A DNA stretch of 64,000 nt, taken from Amaurobius ferox. Its lineage: Eukaryota > Arthropoda > Arachnida > Araneae > Amaurobiidae. The position numbers and the translations under genes were made by a program. The notes beneath the pieces are model-generated. The model did not search any database and had not been told where the DNA came from. It saw nothing but the letters and a program-made list of their open reading frames with translations. This document shows positions 32,025-44,040 of the stretch, one piece after another (the stretch's first letter is position 1; every line of letters starts with the position of its first letter). The stretch spans positions 31,078,857-31,142,856 of the forward strand of contig OX578155.1 in assembly GCA_951213105.1 (NCBI GenBank), read 5' to 3'.

Positions 32025-32766
32025 AATTAATTTATTAATATTATACGAATTTTTTGACTACACAAAATACTACATATACCATTCTAACACTGGTACAAAT
32101 TCCAAAAGGATTTGAGCAGCCGTTCTTTCGCGGTTGTTAAAAGTCGAACCAGCATCTTATCTTCTTTTGGAAAAAGCCAATTTCAGCGCAAGCGCAAAGC
32201 TTTTTTCCACAGCCATCGAGAACTGCGTGGAGACGCTAGTCACTAATATGTACGAACGGTTCCTGAAATTGAATGATTCATAACATGAATCACCAATGTA
32301 CCAAATCAAAGAAAAACATTTTAATCTTTTCCTACGGGTATTTTCTTTACAATTTGTGTGTTAAATATTAGTTGATGTTTTACATCTTTTTACAGCGTGA
32401 ACATTGGACATATTTAATAATAGGAACTATATTCAAATCCTACATACGATTATGTCAAACTCTTTCAGCCTTATATATATATTTTTTATTTAATTATCGA
32501 CACTTTTATTGGGATTGTTTTGCTTTGTCTCAAATGAATTTATATTTTCAGTAAAATAAGTTTTAGATAATCAGCTTTGAAAGAATAAAAAAAGATCCCC
32601 TTATATTTTTAAGCCATAATGTATGCTCTAATGACAATAATTTAAACTGATACTTCCTATTGTTAACACTTTTAACTTTTCAATTTATCATTTAATGTAT
32701 TTTAAAACGTCTCAAGAAATTATTTGATCAGTATTACTACTTTTATATACTGTTAAGACTTTGCAG
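32025..32766. other. 5' flank or intron of the 14-finger gene
   Basis: No coding sequence. A good 3' splice site, 'ctgttaagactttgcag', ends at 32766, and the downstream frame has a stop at 32789-32791. The gene therefore probably has at least one untranslated upstream exon. Confidence 0.5.
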
Positions 32767-32827
32767 GACGCACAAACGAATGTCACAATAAATAACATTG
32801 CATTTATGTACTGATAAAGGAAAAAAT

Positions 32828-34075
32828 ATGCCTAAAAGTAACAGTAATATTAGGACTAAGGCAAAATCTTTTTCTTGTAAAATATGTCTTGAAGAATTTG
32901 TAAATAGAAATGATTTGATAATACATAGTAGTACACATTCTAAAGATAAGCCCTTTGTCTGTACTACTTGCACCAAAGCATTTTCTACTAGAGATTACTT
33001 AAGACGCCATTTACGTGCACATACTGATGAAAGACCATTTGAATGCAATATATGTCAAAAGTTTTTTAAGATAAAACGTTCATTAGATAACCATTATCGT
33101 GCACATGCGGGGGAAAAACCATTTGCATGTAATGTTTGTGAAAAATGCTATACAAGAAAACGTGATTTGCTTCGCCATAGCCGTCTACATACTGGTGAAA
33201 AACCATATGTGTGTAACTTTTGCCAAAAAGCATATCCTGATCAAAGTACTTTGAAAATTCATTATCTTGTTCATACTGATGAAAGACCATTTGTCTGTGA
33301 TCAATGTCAAAAGTCATATAAGAATAAGAAATCATTTAATTACCATTGTCAATCTCATGCTAGTGAAAAACTATTTATCTGTGATCTTTGTAAAAAACGA
33401 TTTATTAGAAAGAGTGATTTGGTCCGTCATATGCATATTCATTCAGCAGAAAATTCATTTAGCTGTGATATTTGCCAAAAAGTATTTACTTGTAAGAGCA
33501 AATTAGAAAATCATAAAATTGTTCACAGTGATGCTAGACCTTATATTTGTGATACATGTGGCATGACATATCGTCAGAAAAGTACATTGCGTATCCATGT
33601 TCGTACGCATACTGGAGAAAAGCCACATGCATGTGAAATATGTGGCAAGGCATTTCTAAGAAGATTTCATATGGTTGCACATCAAGTTGTGCATACTGGT
33701 GAGAAATTGTTTCCCTGCAAAATATGTCTAAAAATGTTTTCTCAAAAAAGTGTTCTAAAGAAACATTATCGTACACACACAGGAGAGAAACCTTTTATCT
33801 GTAGTCTGTGTTCATCTGCATTCATTGATAGTTACATTTTAGATCGACATTATCGTAGAGTTCATACTAAAGAGAAGCCATATGCATGTGATAAATGTGA
33901 AAAAGCATTTACTGAACTAGATGTCTTAAAAAGACATTCTATTATACATACTCAAGAAAAACCTTTTGTCTGCACTATTTGTTCAAAGGCATTTAATCTG
34001 AAGTCTAATTTAAATAGACATTATCAAATACATACTGCCAGTGACAAAACAGATTTAGATTCTTGTAAGACTTAA
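32828..34075 (+). CDS. C2H2 zinc-finger protein, 14 fingers
   Basis: A 415-residue protein made almost wholly of C2H2 zinc fingers, expected to act in the nucleus as a sequence-specific DNA-binding regulator. Fourteen fingers of C-x2-C-x12-H-x3-H form follow one another from about residue 16 to 400. Examples are FVCTTCTKAFSTRDYLRRHL, FACNVCEKCYTRKRDLLRHS and HACEICGKAFLRRFHMVAHQ. The twelfth has H-x4-H. Linkers are TGEKP or variants (TDERP, AGEKP, SDARP, TKEKP). No KRAB, ZAD, BTB or other effector domain is present. The first ATG of the frame is at 32828; the frame is closed upstream at 32789. The coding part is a single exon. It has no stops or frameshifts in 1.25 kb, which argues for a live gene. 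Orthology cannot be judged from finger arrays. Confidence 0.93.
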   Translation: MPKSNSNIRTKAKSFSCKICLEEFVNRNDLIIHSSTHSKDKPFVCTTCTKAFSTRDYLRRHLRAHTDERPFECNICQKFFKIKRSLDNHYRAHAGEKPFACNVCEKCYTRKRDLLRHSRLHTGEKPYVCNFCQKAYPDQSTLKIHYLVHTDERPFVCDQCQKSYKNKKSFNYHCQSHASEKLFICDLCKKRFIRKSDLVRHMHIHSAENSFSCDICQKVFTCKSKLENHKIVHSDARPYICDTCGMTYRQKSTLRIHVRTHTGEKPHACEICGKAFLRRFHMVAHQVVHTGEKLFPCKICLKMFSQKSVLKKHYRTHTGEKPFICSLCSSAFIDSYILDRHYRRVHTKEKPYACDKCEKAFTELDVLKRHSIIHTQEKPFVCTICSKAFNLKSNLNRHYQIHTASDKTDLDSCKT

Positions 34076-34222
34076 TTTCTGTTTCAGACATCCCATTCTT
34101 CATGATGTTTTTTTTTTTGTGAGTTTTTATTTCTATTTTCATGTTTCAGCTCCTCCTGACTTGTTATCACTGCATTGAATAAGGAGGCACAAAGAAATTT
34201 TTTTAATTCAGGATATAATTCT

Positions 34223-34228
34223 AATAAA
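34223..34228 (+). terminator. Poly(A) signal AATAAA (candidate)
   Basis: The first AATAAA after the stop codon, about 150 bp downstream of it. Such hexamers are frequent by chance in this AT-rich DNA. Confidence 0.4.
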
Positions 34229-34893
34229 TAGGGCTGTAGAGTTAGTATATTCCACACTAGACTTCAACTCTGGCTTCTCTCTTTTTCTTTCTACTTTCAA
34301 ACTCTGACTTTATGCATTAATTGGTAGTTTTTGTAGAATTTTTAGTTTTTACAATTTAGGTCTTTAACATACATGGAAAATGCTGTACCTATCCCAATCA
34401 TTGTCAAAATATTAAAATTTTCATGAAATTTAGATAGTGATTACATGGAGTCCCATATACAATATTATGAATTCAGAAGTATCAATTTCTATTTAATTTC
34501 ATACAAGAACTTTTGTTTCATCAAAATATGTTTAAATAAAATTAATTGCTATTTATACCAGTATCGAAGTCAGATATTGGAAAATAAGGAGTCAGTTTCA
34601 GACAGTAGAAAAAAAAAGAGTAGTTGGAGTTGAAGGTTTGAGGTACCAACTCCACAACCTTGTTTAAAAAGTCACCTGGCATATGAAAAGGGTGGCTTTT
34701 TGATGTAAATTATAGATGCTTTTTTTTTCATGAAGTTTTAAACAATCATACGATACTCCCCCTGTTGTGTTATCTATTTCAGAGTTAATAACCCTAAACA
34801 TATTTACAGGCTTGTGGCTTCCTCTTCCATTATATGGTGCAAAATATTTATTTATACCAATTTGTAGTGATTCTCACTCAGTTTAGTTGTAGT
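34229..34893. other. Non-coding stretch
   Basis: Downstream of the zinc-finger gene and upstream of the decayed hAT. Nothing is recognised. Confidence 0.4.
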
Positions 34894-36800
34894 CGAGGGC
34901 CTACGGGGATATTAAAGCGGCCCGGTAATTATCAGTGTTTACCAGCCCCAAAATTGATGCAGTTGAGAAATATGAACACATATATGTTTAATTTATATAC
35001 AAATTTTACATTGCATATACTACACACATTAGTAAAATAAATTCCTATATACACTGCTTTTTTTTTTAATTTCACTTATTATTTTATGTGAAAGTTTTTT
35101 TCTTAAAATGTGTTTTTCCACTGCCATCAGCATAAAAGCTTCCAAATGATCTTGTGACAGAGTACTACGTAAACGATTTAAAATAAATTTCAATTTAAAT
35201 AATGATCGCGTTCACAGGAAACTTGTGAAATTGACAATGTAAGCAAATATTGGTATGCAAGTGCTATATTCCCATAACAATTGTTATACAAATTGTACTT
35301 TTTTAATACTTGGTAACAACACTTGGGACAGTTCTTGCATATTTTACTTTTACACACACACATTTTTGATCTTCTTTGTTTCTTTGTCTCTTTTCATCTT
35401 CTTTGTTTTCTGTTCCATTTTCCACTACATCTTCGTTACTTTCCTCATGCAATTTGTCTTCGATACATCTGAATTCACCAAAAATATTATTTTTCAGCAA
35501 AGGCCATTTTCTATTAAAATCTATATTCTTCTTTTAATGTTTGTGGAGAAATGTCCAAAGTAAACTTAACCAATACATCATTCAACTTCCTAAATGCTTC
35601 TTATGGCATCCTTTCTTCTGTTTTAAAGAAATTCTTTGGATCTAAAAAACTCAAGCCTGCATAGAAAGTAGAATCTTCAGTAAATCTTTTCTGAATAGTA
35701 CTTACAATTAAATCAATTGATACATAGAATATTTCAATTTTGTATCTCTTGCTTTTATCTTGGATATGGATAGTATTTTCTTCTGATACTTCTCCAGCCA
35801 TGCGTTTCCTTGTTGTAATTCTTACATATCTGGAAGTGAGTCTTCTACAACAGCATCATCCAAAATGCTATTTACCCAACAAATAAACTTATTGGCTTGG
35901 GCTTTAATTTCATCACACACAAAGCTATTTCTTAATTATTTTAACTCTTTAAGAGCATCTGTTACTAATTTATGGGCCATCAAAATATCAATGCCTTTAG
36001 TTTGCAAATATTTTGACAGAGGTGATGTGATGGAGAATATTTTTAGAAAAAATTTTGCAGTCAATTCGCTGCGTTAAATGACTCTACAAGTCAAAACCTC
36101 CTTTTGTAAATGAAATATTCTTATCTTCTTGATGAAAATCTCTATGAAATATTCTTATCTTTGCATTGATTTCCCAAATTCAATGCAAATAAAACAAAAG
36201 AGGGAGTAGTATTTTCTCATATAGAAACCCATTTGCGCTTAGTTCCATCTTTTTTTAAAAATACTTTTCTGGCTGAAGAAGGAAGATCGTACAGCAGATA
36301 CATTAGAAGGTTGATTTGGGTGATACTTAAAAAATTTTGTACGTTTGAATGTGAAGGTTTAGCAAAATATATAAAATCACTTTCTAAAAGAATTGACTCA
36401 CATATGGCATTCGTTGCAATTTCAACAGTACAAAGTTCATTAAGGTCATTATTTGCATCTTTGTGTGTTGAGGGAGCAGTATCAGATACATCAAAATTTT
36501 TATCTGAATAGATGGGTAAAATGAGGTCGTTATTATTATCATTTTGGGGCAGGATGTCAATATCTATGCCTTCTATGTTGTATTGTGATTTATTTTCAAA
36601 CATATTTTTATCTGCTGTGGAAGCAAAATTATTTTTTAAAAATGGACGTTGCTTTGCTTCTTCTGCAAGAATTTTTTGTTTTTTCTCTCATGCTTTTTCT
36701 GCTCCACCTTTTACTTTATACCTTTTATAGTCCATTATGACAATAGTGGCAGATAACCACAAAAGCAGCTGTCTAGGGCGGCTTATTTTAGAAGATGGCC
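34894..36800 (-). mobile_element. Decayed hAT element, ZMYM1/DUF4371 type
   Basis: Both edges carry a related inverted word: GGGCCTACGGGGATATTAAA with GCGGCCC at 34897-34923 and, reversed from about 36799, GGCCATCTTCTAAAATAAGC with CGCCC. No 8 bp duplication was found, so exact ends are uncertain. The interior carries scattered pieces of a hAT transposase on the minus strand. Confidence 0.65.
35085..36736 (-). pseudogene. hAT transposase remnant (ZMYM1/DUF4371-like)
   Basis: The N-terminus at 36736 reads MDYKRYKVKGGAEKA then TGA where family members carry basic residues. 36217-36603 gives an acidic N-terminal segment with DLPSSARKVFLKKDG. 35601-35801 gives RYKIEIFYVSIDLIVSTIQK, then FTEDSTFYAGLSFLDPKNF, typical of the middle of ZMYM1-like hAT proteins. 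At about 35085-35225 a further frame reads LRSLFKLKFILNRLRSTLSQ, the C-terminal dimerisation block. Frame changes separate all pieces, and the catalytic core between is largely deleted. It is clearly dead. Confidence 0.75.
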
Positions 36801-37163
36801 AATTTCTATCTTAAATTACATTTCTCTGCATTATTTTTGAATTATTATATTTCCAAGCGTTATTTTTGGAATATGCCGATTTTAATTTGAGAGTTATGTA
36901 CGTTTGAAGGGGAAAGTTACTCTATATCTTCATTTGTGACATGCGGCTAAAAACATAAATCTCCAAAATATTTGACAAACAAAAAATTATTATCTCTCTT
37001 AAAGATTGAAACAGAAAGTAAATTAGTATTCAAAAAATTAAAAAGAACATTCACAATTCATAATCACTTTTTTCTAGAACATAATTTAAAAAATAAATGA
37101 ACAAAACATTAAAATAAAATGCACCACTGTTAAAAATATGAATTATGTAACACTTAGACTTAC
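36801..37163. other. Non-coding stretch
   Basis: AT-rich; downstream (minus sense) of a good splice donor at 37158-37163. It would be intron if the candidate exon is real. Confidence 0.35.
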
Positions 37164-37300
37164 CTGAAAAGGATAAGTTCTGGTAAGAATGATTAGGAGG
37201 ACGCTGTAGTAGCTTCTGGAGGCTTCCACTACCTTCTTCGGGTGCTTTTAAAGGGGTGGTCGCAAAAATAGGATTCTTTCTCTCTGCCACTGGCTGTTGT
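37164..37300 (-). CDS. Candidate exon of an unknown minus-strand gene
   Basis: The minus strand reads AERKNPIFATTPLKAPEEGS and then GSLQKLLQRPPNHSYQNLSF, ending at a strong donor, CAG|GTAAGT (GT at 37162-37163). The composition is protein-like and unlike the AT-rich background. No in-frame ATG lies between the upstream stop (at about 37317) and the donor, so it would be an internal exon or untranslated; the only acceptor-like site (CAACAG) has a poor pyrimidine tract. No family is recognised. Confidence 0.28.
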
Positions 37301-37339
37301 ATGTATTGATGTCACATAACATCATCAGTTGGGAGCTTG

Positions 37340-37475
37340 TTAACTGGACTTGAAGGGTACTGCCAGCTCCTCCCATGTCACTCCCTTGGCCTCACAGGCC
37401 GTGCGGCCAATCGCCGGTGGGTGGGGGGAAGGGTAGCATAAATCAAAAGCACTTTTTTTTGGGGGGGGGATGACA
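37340..37475 (-). promoter_or_regulatory. GC-rich, possibly promoter-like block
   Basis: About 135 bp of high GC with GGCCAATCGCCGG at about 37406-37418 and runs of G (37420-37429, 37461-37469). It lies just upstream of the candidate exon at 37164-37300. The promoter role is only an inference from composition and the CCAAT word. Confidence 0.25.
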
Positions 37476-38626
37476 TCGTAGTGGCCCTGTGATATGTCTG
37501 GCTGAACCCAGCCCATTGATTGCACTGGACCATTCTATGATCAGTCTGCCCCTAGTTGTAGTCTGTCTCGAAGGAAAAAATTTTGACTTTTATGATCCCA
37601 TATTAAAAATTTTTAACTGTTACTCAGATTATGTAATATATTGGGATGAAACAGTCAACACATTACTGAAGAGAAATTATATTTGGGGGTTGCATTGTCC
37701 TCCTCATGTTTACAATAATAGCTGTGGTGTATTCATGTATATTATATGCTGTGTTATTTTAAAAGTAATTTAAATATAAATTGTCCTGCGAACACCAATT
37801 GTTTTGAATATTTATATATGATATAATTGTGAAAAATCATGCAATTAATCTTAACATGTTTTATTCAAAGAAGTTATATTCATAGAGTAACGATTATTAG
37901 CAGCACTTCTGTTCTTGGATTTGATCAGTTTGTATGGTCAATTGCAGGGCAATTTAATTCGTAAACTCCTTTTATTATCCAAGTAAGCTTGAAATGACAA
38001 CTAAAAATGCCTTTTAATGAAAATTTGATTCACTTTCAAGTTTCAAACTGCACTTTTGAACCATCAATATAACGAAAATACTGTTGCCCTGAATTTGACA
38101 TGTCCATTTTGAGTCATGGAGGCCAAAGATGGAAGAGTGCAAGTTCGATCTTTATAATCTCTTTGATTTCAGTCAGCTACTATTGAAAATAAACCATCAA
38201 CTTATCTTAAGCAAGATGACCTTGCCTTAAAAACAATTATGAAATGTTATGTAAAAGTTACTAACATAGAACTCCTTATTTGTTAAAATCTCTGGAACTA
38301 CTTATTACTAATAAAGAAGAAAGTTATCTGAAATCAATTTCTAAATCATTTAATAGAGGTTAGCTTTATTATATAATTATAGATGTTTTTTTAAGGAAAA
38401 TTTCTGATAATTTTGGAAGATTTAATTTTGCCAATTGTTGTTCTTTATCAGTGTGAAATTTAATCCCCATTATAAATAAAAATCTGCTAGAAAAAAATGA
38501 ATCTAATTTAGTCCTTTTTTATTTCAGCAAACATAAATATTATCACAGGATATAATATTAGTTAACTTTAAAGATCATGTATTTGAGTTTTATGATGCAT
38601 TAATAAAAAAAAATTTTTTTTTCATA
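37476..38626. other. AT-rich non-coding stretch
   Basis: 1.15 kb with no supported gene or repeat. Confidence 0.4.
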
Positions 38627-38885
38627 CCCAGACCATCAACCTACACTAAGGAGTAAGGTAACTGTTTAGATGGTTGGGACTGTGCCATCCAATTTAGATC
38701 GAAACCCAATAAAGGTGGAAATCACAGGGACCATACCATCCTTTCCCTAACCCATAACTCAGATGATCTTCTAGACCTTCTAGATTTACTGTGCCTGTAC
38801 TCAACATTATGTACAAGCATAGTTTTAGGTGGTGGGGATCAAACCAGGGTCTCCCATGTGTGATTTCAATGCCTTCTTGGCACAT
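38627..38885 (-). mobile_element. tRNA-derived SINE, very old copy
   Basis: Follows the SINE body in order ('cagaccatcaacctac' / 'aggtaactgtttagatgg' / 'aatttagatcgaaacccaat' / 'cacagggaccataccatcct') and ends near a decayed B-box ('ggggatcaaaccagggtc', 38835-38852). It is the most diverged copy in the window; no duplication was found. Confidence 0.82.
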
Positions 38886-39408
38886 TAAGAATTGTAGTGA
38901 AATGCATTTACAAGTAATTAATAAATGGTATTCTTGAGTTTTACTCTCACTTAAAAGATAAATAGAAAATTATATACCCTTCATATGTACTTCAAATAGA
39001 TAATATTAATTATGGGGTTTTTCTATATTATTATGCTTTTCAAAAAGTTTGTAATTTAAATGTAATTTGATAACTTTCATTTTAGACAGTTTATATTCAA
39101 ATTACTTGTAAAGGCATAATGATTTCTCTTTAAATTTGTAGAGAAACCTCTCGTAATGATTGTTAATATATGCAACTGATTTTAAATATCATGAATATAA
39201 TTTATTTTGTGTGTTACTAATAAAGATGTTTTAGTAATTTGAAAATTAAAATACTTTGTTAGTAGCATTGTTTGTAAGCTAGTTGGTCATTGGTAATGAA
39301 CTGTCTTATAATGATGTATTTTAATTTTCAAATTATTTAAAGTAGCAATTTGAGCAATATTTTTTCAAAATCCCTAAATAATTGGTGCATTGTGTGTTGA
39401 GCCAGTGG

Positions 39409-39853
39409 ACTATACTAGGTTTCTTGTTTATCATAATATTAATTTTTACATCATTATTATGTTATGTTTTACATCATTATTAGTAATTTGTTCTATACTG
39501 TTAATGCTTTCATTAAATTTGTAGTTACCTGCAACATATATAGTCACCATAATTTAGAATTAATATACTGTAGTTTTATATAATTCTTACTGTTTCATAA
39601 CACCTTTTTAAATTAAATTTTTCATCTTTTATTAAACATTTTTTATCTAAATGCAATGGATTTGCTTAAAAGAGGTTTTAATGTATTTATATGCACTATA
39701 CTAGGTTTCTTGTTTATCATATATAATATATTGATTTTTACATCATTATATAAAGTTCCATATTGTTAATGCTTTCATTAAATTTGTAGTTACCCACAAC
39801 ATATGGTCACTATAATTTAGAATTAATATACTGTGGTTTTATACAATTCTTAT
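39409..39853 (+). repeat. Two diverged direct copies of about 170 bp
   Basis: 39409-39592 and 39687-39853 share 'actatactaggtttcttgtt', 'ttaatgctttcattaaattt' and 'aatttagaattaatatactg' in the same order. No element ends are visible. Confidence 0.8.
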
Positions 39854-40539
39854 TGTTTTCAAACAAAAAATGGTTTCAAACTGAAATGAAATATTTTTCT
39901 AATGATTTGTGTATAACAATACTAAGAGTCAGGGGAAAAGCTGGAATTTTTAATATTTTTGTAAAATGAATGCACTGCTTTCAAATAAATATTAGAAATC
40001 ATTATTTTAGGAATGTGGTAGCATTCCACACTGCCAAGTCTTTATCTAAGTCCATAGCTGGAAAATGTATATTATACATGGTGTGGCAAACCCCAATTTT
40101 CATACGTCTGTAGTTCAGCCCCAAGATAGCTATACATTTGATCGTTTTTTCTTGTAATATGAACACACACACACAAAAAAAAATTACAATTGGTGCAGTG
40201 AATTGGTGCCTGAGAAAAAGGAACTATAAAATAGAACTTTTATGATTTTTGCCCATATTTATTTTCTTCAATGTTGATGGACCTACAGCCTGGATTGATT
40301 TTAATCAATGATCGCTTATTTTGTGTGTTCTGGTATGAGGTATACTTTTCTTTTAGAACTTATATACATTTAATATGTAATTTCAAAAATTGAAAAAAAT
40401 ATATATATAAATAAATTATGGTTGATGGTAAAGTAAAATTTGCAATGCCTGCTATGTCATTATTATGTAATCATTTTGATAAATATTTCTACAAAATGTA
40501 TTAAACTCTCACAAAAACACAACTTCATAGCAAAAAATC

Positions 40540-40875
40540 TCTACCAAGTACAAAAAACATAAACACCTTTCTAAAAACGTTATGTAATCTCAAAATGATT
40601 GCAGGACAAGTGTTGTAATTTCAAGTCTAAGGTACTCTGCTGAAGGATCCTAACCCTTCACGTAATCACACATAACCCTGTCCTGTTGTAGTAATTTTTT
40701 TTAATGAATATGACTAAAAAGGGCTATATGTGATTTGAAGAAGGGTTTCAGATATCTTTCAGCAAGGTATGCTAGACCTGAAACTTGGAGCAAACCATTT
40801 TGAGAATTCATAACTTTTTTGAAAGGATGCTTTTGTTTTTAGTACTTGGTGGGAAGTTTCTACCTGGAAGTGGTG
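40540..40875. repeat. Fold-back repeat with arms of about 150 bp
   Basis: The left arm (about 40540-40690) and right arm (about 40722-40875) are inverted and diverged. Pairs are 'ctaccaagtac' with 'gtacttggtgg', 'ggtactctgctgaagga' with 'tctttcagcaaggtatg', and 'taatcacacataaccct' with 'agggctatatgtgattt'. It is MITE-like, but terminal duplications were not found. Confidence 0.7.
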
Positions 40876-41873
40876 TTTTGGGGAGATCATAAAATTATTA
40901 ACTTGATTATCATTTTCATTTTTACAAGTTTAAATTTGTAAAAATGAAGTATGTGATTCCGTATGACGGCATGACATACATAGTTATTTTGTGAAATTTT
41001 GGAATAAGAAATATCAGAGTTCAACGTGAAAAATTAAATTGCAACATAAATCACACTGATCATGATGGCAAGGTAAAGGTCAAAAAGCTGTGCAGTGTTA
41101 CAGCTTGATCTTGTTTAACACTGGATAGGTCTATTTTTCATCCATAACAGATGTAATATGGATATGTATGTCATCCATATTGCATCGTTTGTGGATGTGA
41201 AGTGGAAATTAAATCGGAATCATCCACAGAATGCAATTTATTGACGTAAATTAAATGTAAACTTTGGAAGATACAGATTACATTACTTATGAATATCTAT
41301 TAGATGTATATTTTGTATTTAGGATAGATTTAGGACCAATGGAATGTAATAATTAATAAATTCCGGATGTCTGTTAAGAATGGAATAGCTGACACTTTAA
41401 CAGCTCTACCAATATAACACAGTGTACTTAGTTTTGCTGCAAACTTTACCAGAACATATTTTGATTTCGTCACAAATTATATAATAGCTAAACTTCATAA
41501 AAAAAATTTAAATTCTATGTCATGAAATTGGAGTTATGAATTTTTATTATTTCGATTGTAACTTAGTAAAATAATAATGTATTACTTGTGAAATTTTTAC
41601 TATTAAATGGTATTTATTTAACTAGCAGGTACACAAAAATAGGGAGCTTTGACTTTGTTCAAATCCCAATTCTCTTATATTTGCTATGGGACAATCTTCC
41701 TTATAATTTTTGAAGAAACGTATAAAAAGCATATAAAAATTGTTGTGAGTTCCAATTAGATGTTGTGTGCCTTTTAAAACATTTTTTAATGTAACATCAT
41801 ACCCAGTAGCATACACAAAGTTGACACGAATGTAACCCCTGAATATGGGAATCAAAACATTTTCACATTTAGG

Positions 41874-42133
41874 GAAACTTGAGCAACATATTCAAGCACA
41901 AATAGAATAGCAATGCAACATACAACTATTTCAAAGATATGCTGGATCCACTTCATTAGTTCTAGAAAATTAACAAACTTGAAATCAAAAAGACAAAATG
42001 GGCCTATTTCATCATTTTGAAGTTCAGTTTTGCTGGTTCTCTAGCATTTAAAGAGGGAATCCAGCATGTCTTCAAAATGGTGCATTGTTATTTTACTTGT
42101 ACTTAAATACATTGCTCAAGTTTTCCTTATTCT
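41874..42133. repeat. Fold-back repeat with arms of about 78 bp
   Basis: 'aaacttgagcaacatattca' at 41874 pairs with 'aaatacattgctcaagtttt' at 42105-42124, and 'gatatgctggatcc' at 41936 pairs with 'ggaatccagcatgtc' at 42057. The unpaired middle is about 100 bp. Confidence 0.75.
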
Positions 42134-42370
42134 TTGAAGTATTTTTTTACTTATTAATTGGCCCATTGTGTTTTTTTATTTCGGGTTTGTTAGTTCTCTA
42201 GCACTGAGGAAGGGGATCTGGAGTGGGAATTAATAATGAGGAAGGAGAATTAATAATCAACTGTACACTATTATGAACGTTGAACTATTATATATTTCTC
42301 ATATTATGTTTTTTTTTTCTTAAATTTAATAAAAGGAAAATTTTCTGCTAATTCTAAGAATTTCTGCACC

Positions 42371-42421
42371 CTAGACATCAGTACCGCACCCTAGGTGGCC
42401 TAATGGTAGAGCCAGCCCTGG
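42371..42421 (-). other. Lone hAT-like terminus
   Basis: Reversed from 42421 the sequence reads CAGGGCTGGCTCTACCATTA followed by GGCCACCTAGGGTGC, a typical hAT/MITE terminus. The opposite end was not found. Confidence 0.35.
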
Positions 42422-42689
42422 TTCCACAGAGAAACACAAATCGAAGGTTATAATAAAACTAGAAACTCTACTCGTCATGACTTATAGCAGGGATCAATTG
42501 AATTCATTAAGTGTTTTGAAAGGCTTAGTAAAATGTTACTCGACCATACACTTTAATTATAAAATACACACGGCCACATGCTCATTCTAAATAGGCACCT
42601 AATCACACCTTAGACCCCCTGCTCAGGTACGAAATATGCCTTTGTTCTGGCACTGAGCACATAATGCTATGTCTTAATAAAACTGCCTA

Positions 42690-42920
42690 GAATGCCCTAA
42701 ATATGCATTTTGTCCTGTTTGCTGGTGTATAAGCTCCTTTGATAAACCCTAAACAAGTTTTTGATATGCCCTAAATAAGCTCTTTTGGTACATTATAAAT
42801 AATATCTCCTGATTTGCCCCCAAAATCTCTTTTATCTTCTGGGCATAATACGCTTTAAATATGCCCTTTTGATACACTATATATGCTCCTTCGATTCACT
42901 ACATAAGCTTCTTCGATTAA
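42690..42920. repeat. Degenerate minisatellite, about 23-24 bp unit
   Basis: Successive units resemble 'gatatgccctaaataagctc' plus TTTT, for example near 42738, 42762, 42870 and 42892, with many changes between. The array is old. Confidence 0.55.
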
Positions 42921-43290
42921 AATCAACAGCATGTTTTGTAAATTAAAAGTTTTGTAAAGTCTGATTATATTTTCAATTTTAATATTAAATGGTAATTTAA
43001 ATAAATACCTAAACAAATGGCATCGGTTCCACTGATGATATTGCATTGAAATAACAATGCCCTGCCCAAGGTGCATTCAAGGACGAGGGGGAAAACCTGT
43101 TTATTCATTTGTCCTGTGAGGTGTTAGAATTCTTTTGAAAATTTAAGAGGTTTTACATAAAAATTCATAATTAATGAACACAGCAGAAACATAATTTTCC
43201 AATTGCAGCAGTGTGTGATATTCAAAGAAACATATGGTAAATTGTGAAGATAGGATTGTCAGTCAATTATTTTGTATCATAATATAAAAA

Positions 43291-44040
43291 ACCTGATGTG
43301 GGCAGCACATGACTTTCCCTGTAGACTTATATCCACGTTCTTTTTTTATTTTAATTAAATTTATTTCAATTTTAATTCAATTTTCGTTCTCATTCGGTAA
43401 CCGGACTTATTTTCAAAGGTGTCGTAGAGAAAATACGAAAAACCAAAATATCTCGAGAACGGCTAGTCCTAATGTAATGGGGTTGGTCTTATTCTTTTCT
43501 TCGCTAAAAATTACGTATTAAACAAGCATTTAATGGATGTATTTGAGTATACCTAGTTCTTTAGTTTAGATTTTGACGATTTTTACTGGCATTTTGCAAA
43601 AAAAGGCAGGTTATTTTTTTTTCCGTATCGTACCAAAATCTAATCAGCACTAGGGTAACCCACAAGTGACTTATCTACCAAATTTTGTGAAATTCGGTCC
43701 AGTAGTTTTTCAGTTAGAGTGGATACAAGCTTTTGCCGGCCATTTCTCGAATAAAGGCGGGTTCTTTTATTCCAAATCGTACCCGAAACTAATCAGCACC
43801 AGACTCGCTTACAAGTGACTTACCTACCAAGTTTTGTGAAATTCGGTCCATTGGTTTTTTAGTTAGAGTGGATACAAAATCTGCACAGACAGACAGACAC
43901 ACATACAGACGTCACGATAAAAATTGTTTTTTCGTATTCTAGAAGTCTTGAAACGTGTAGATCCGTTGAAAACTCGAGTTGCGATTTTCGACATGATTCC
44001 AATACTTTCCCTATACATTACCATGTATTGCAGGGAAAGT
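43291..44040 (+). repeat. Repeat family B, copy 1
   Basis: Starts CCTGATGTGGGCAGCACATG and ends with a hairpin, ACTTTCCCTATACATTACCA then TGTATTGCAGGGAAAGT. Inside are two direct modules of about 148 bp, each with 'aatcagcac', 'acaagtgacttacctaccaa'-like sequence and 'gtgaaattcggtcca', then a (GACA)n/(CA)n block and 'gaaacgtgtagatccg'. It is non-coding. Confidence 0.88.

Noticed and set aside
33066..33776. Frames of 79-89 codons inside the 14-finger gene
   Set aside because: They are reverse or shifted shadows of the repeated zinc-finger codons.
35255..35563. A 102-codon plus-strand hydrophobic frame
   Set aside because: It is antisense to hAT transposase remnants; the Phe/Ile-rich composition comes from the complementary Lys/Glu-rich sequence.
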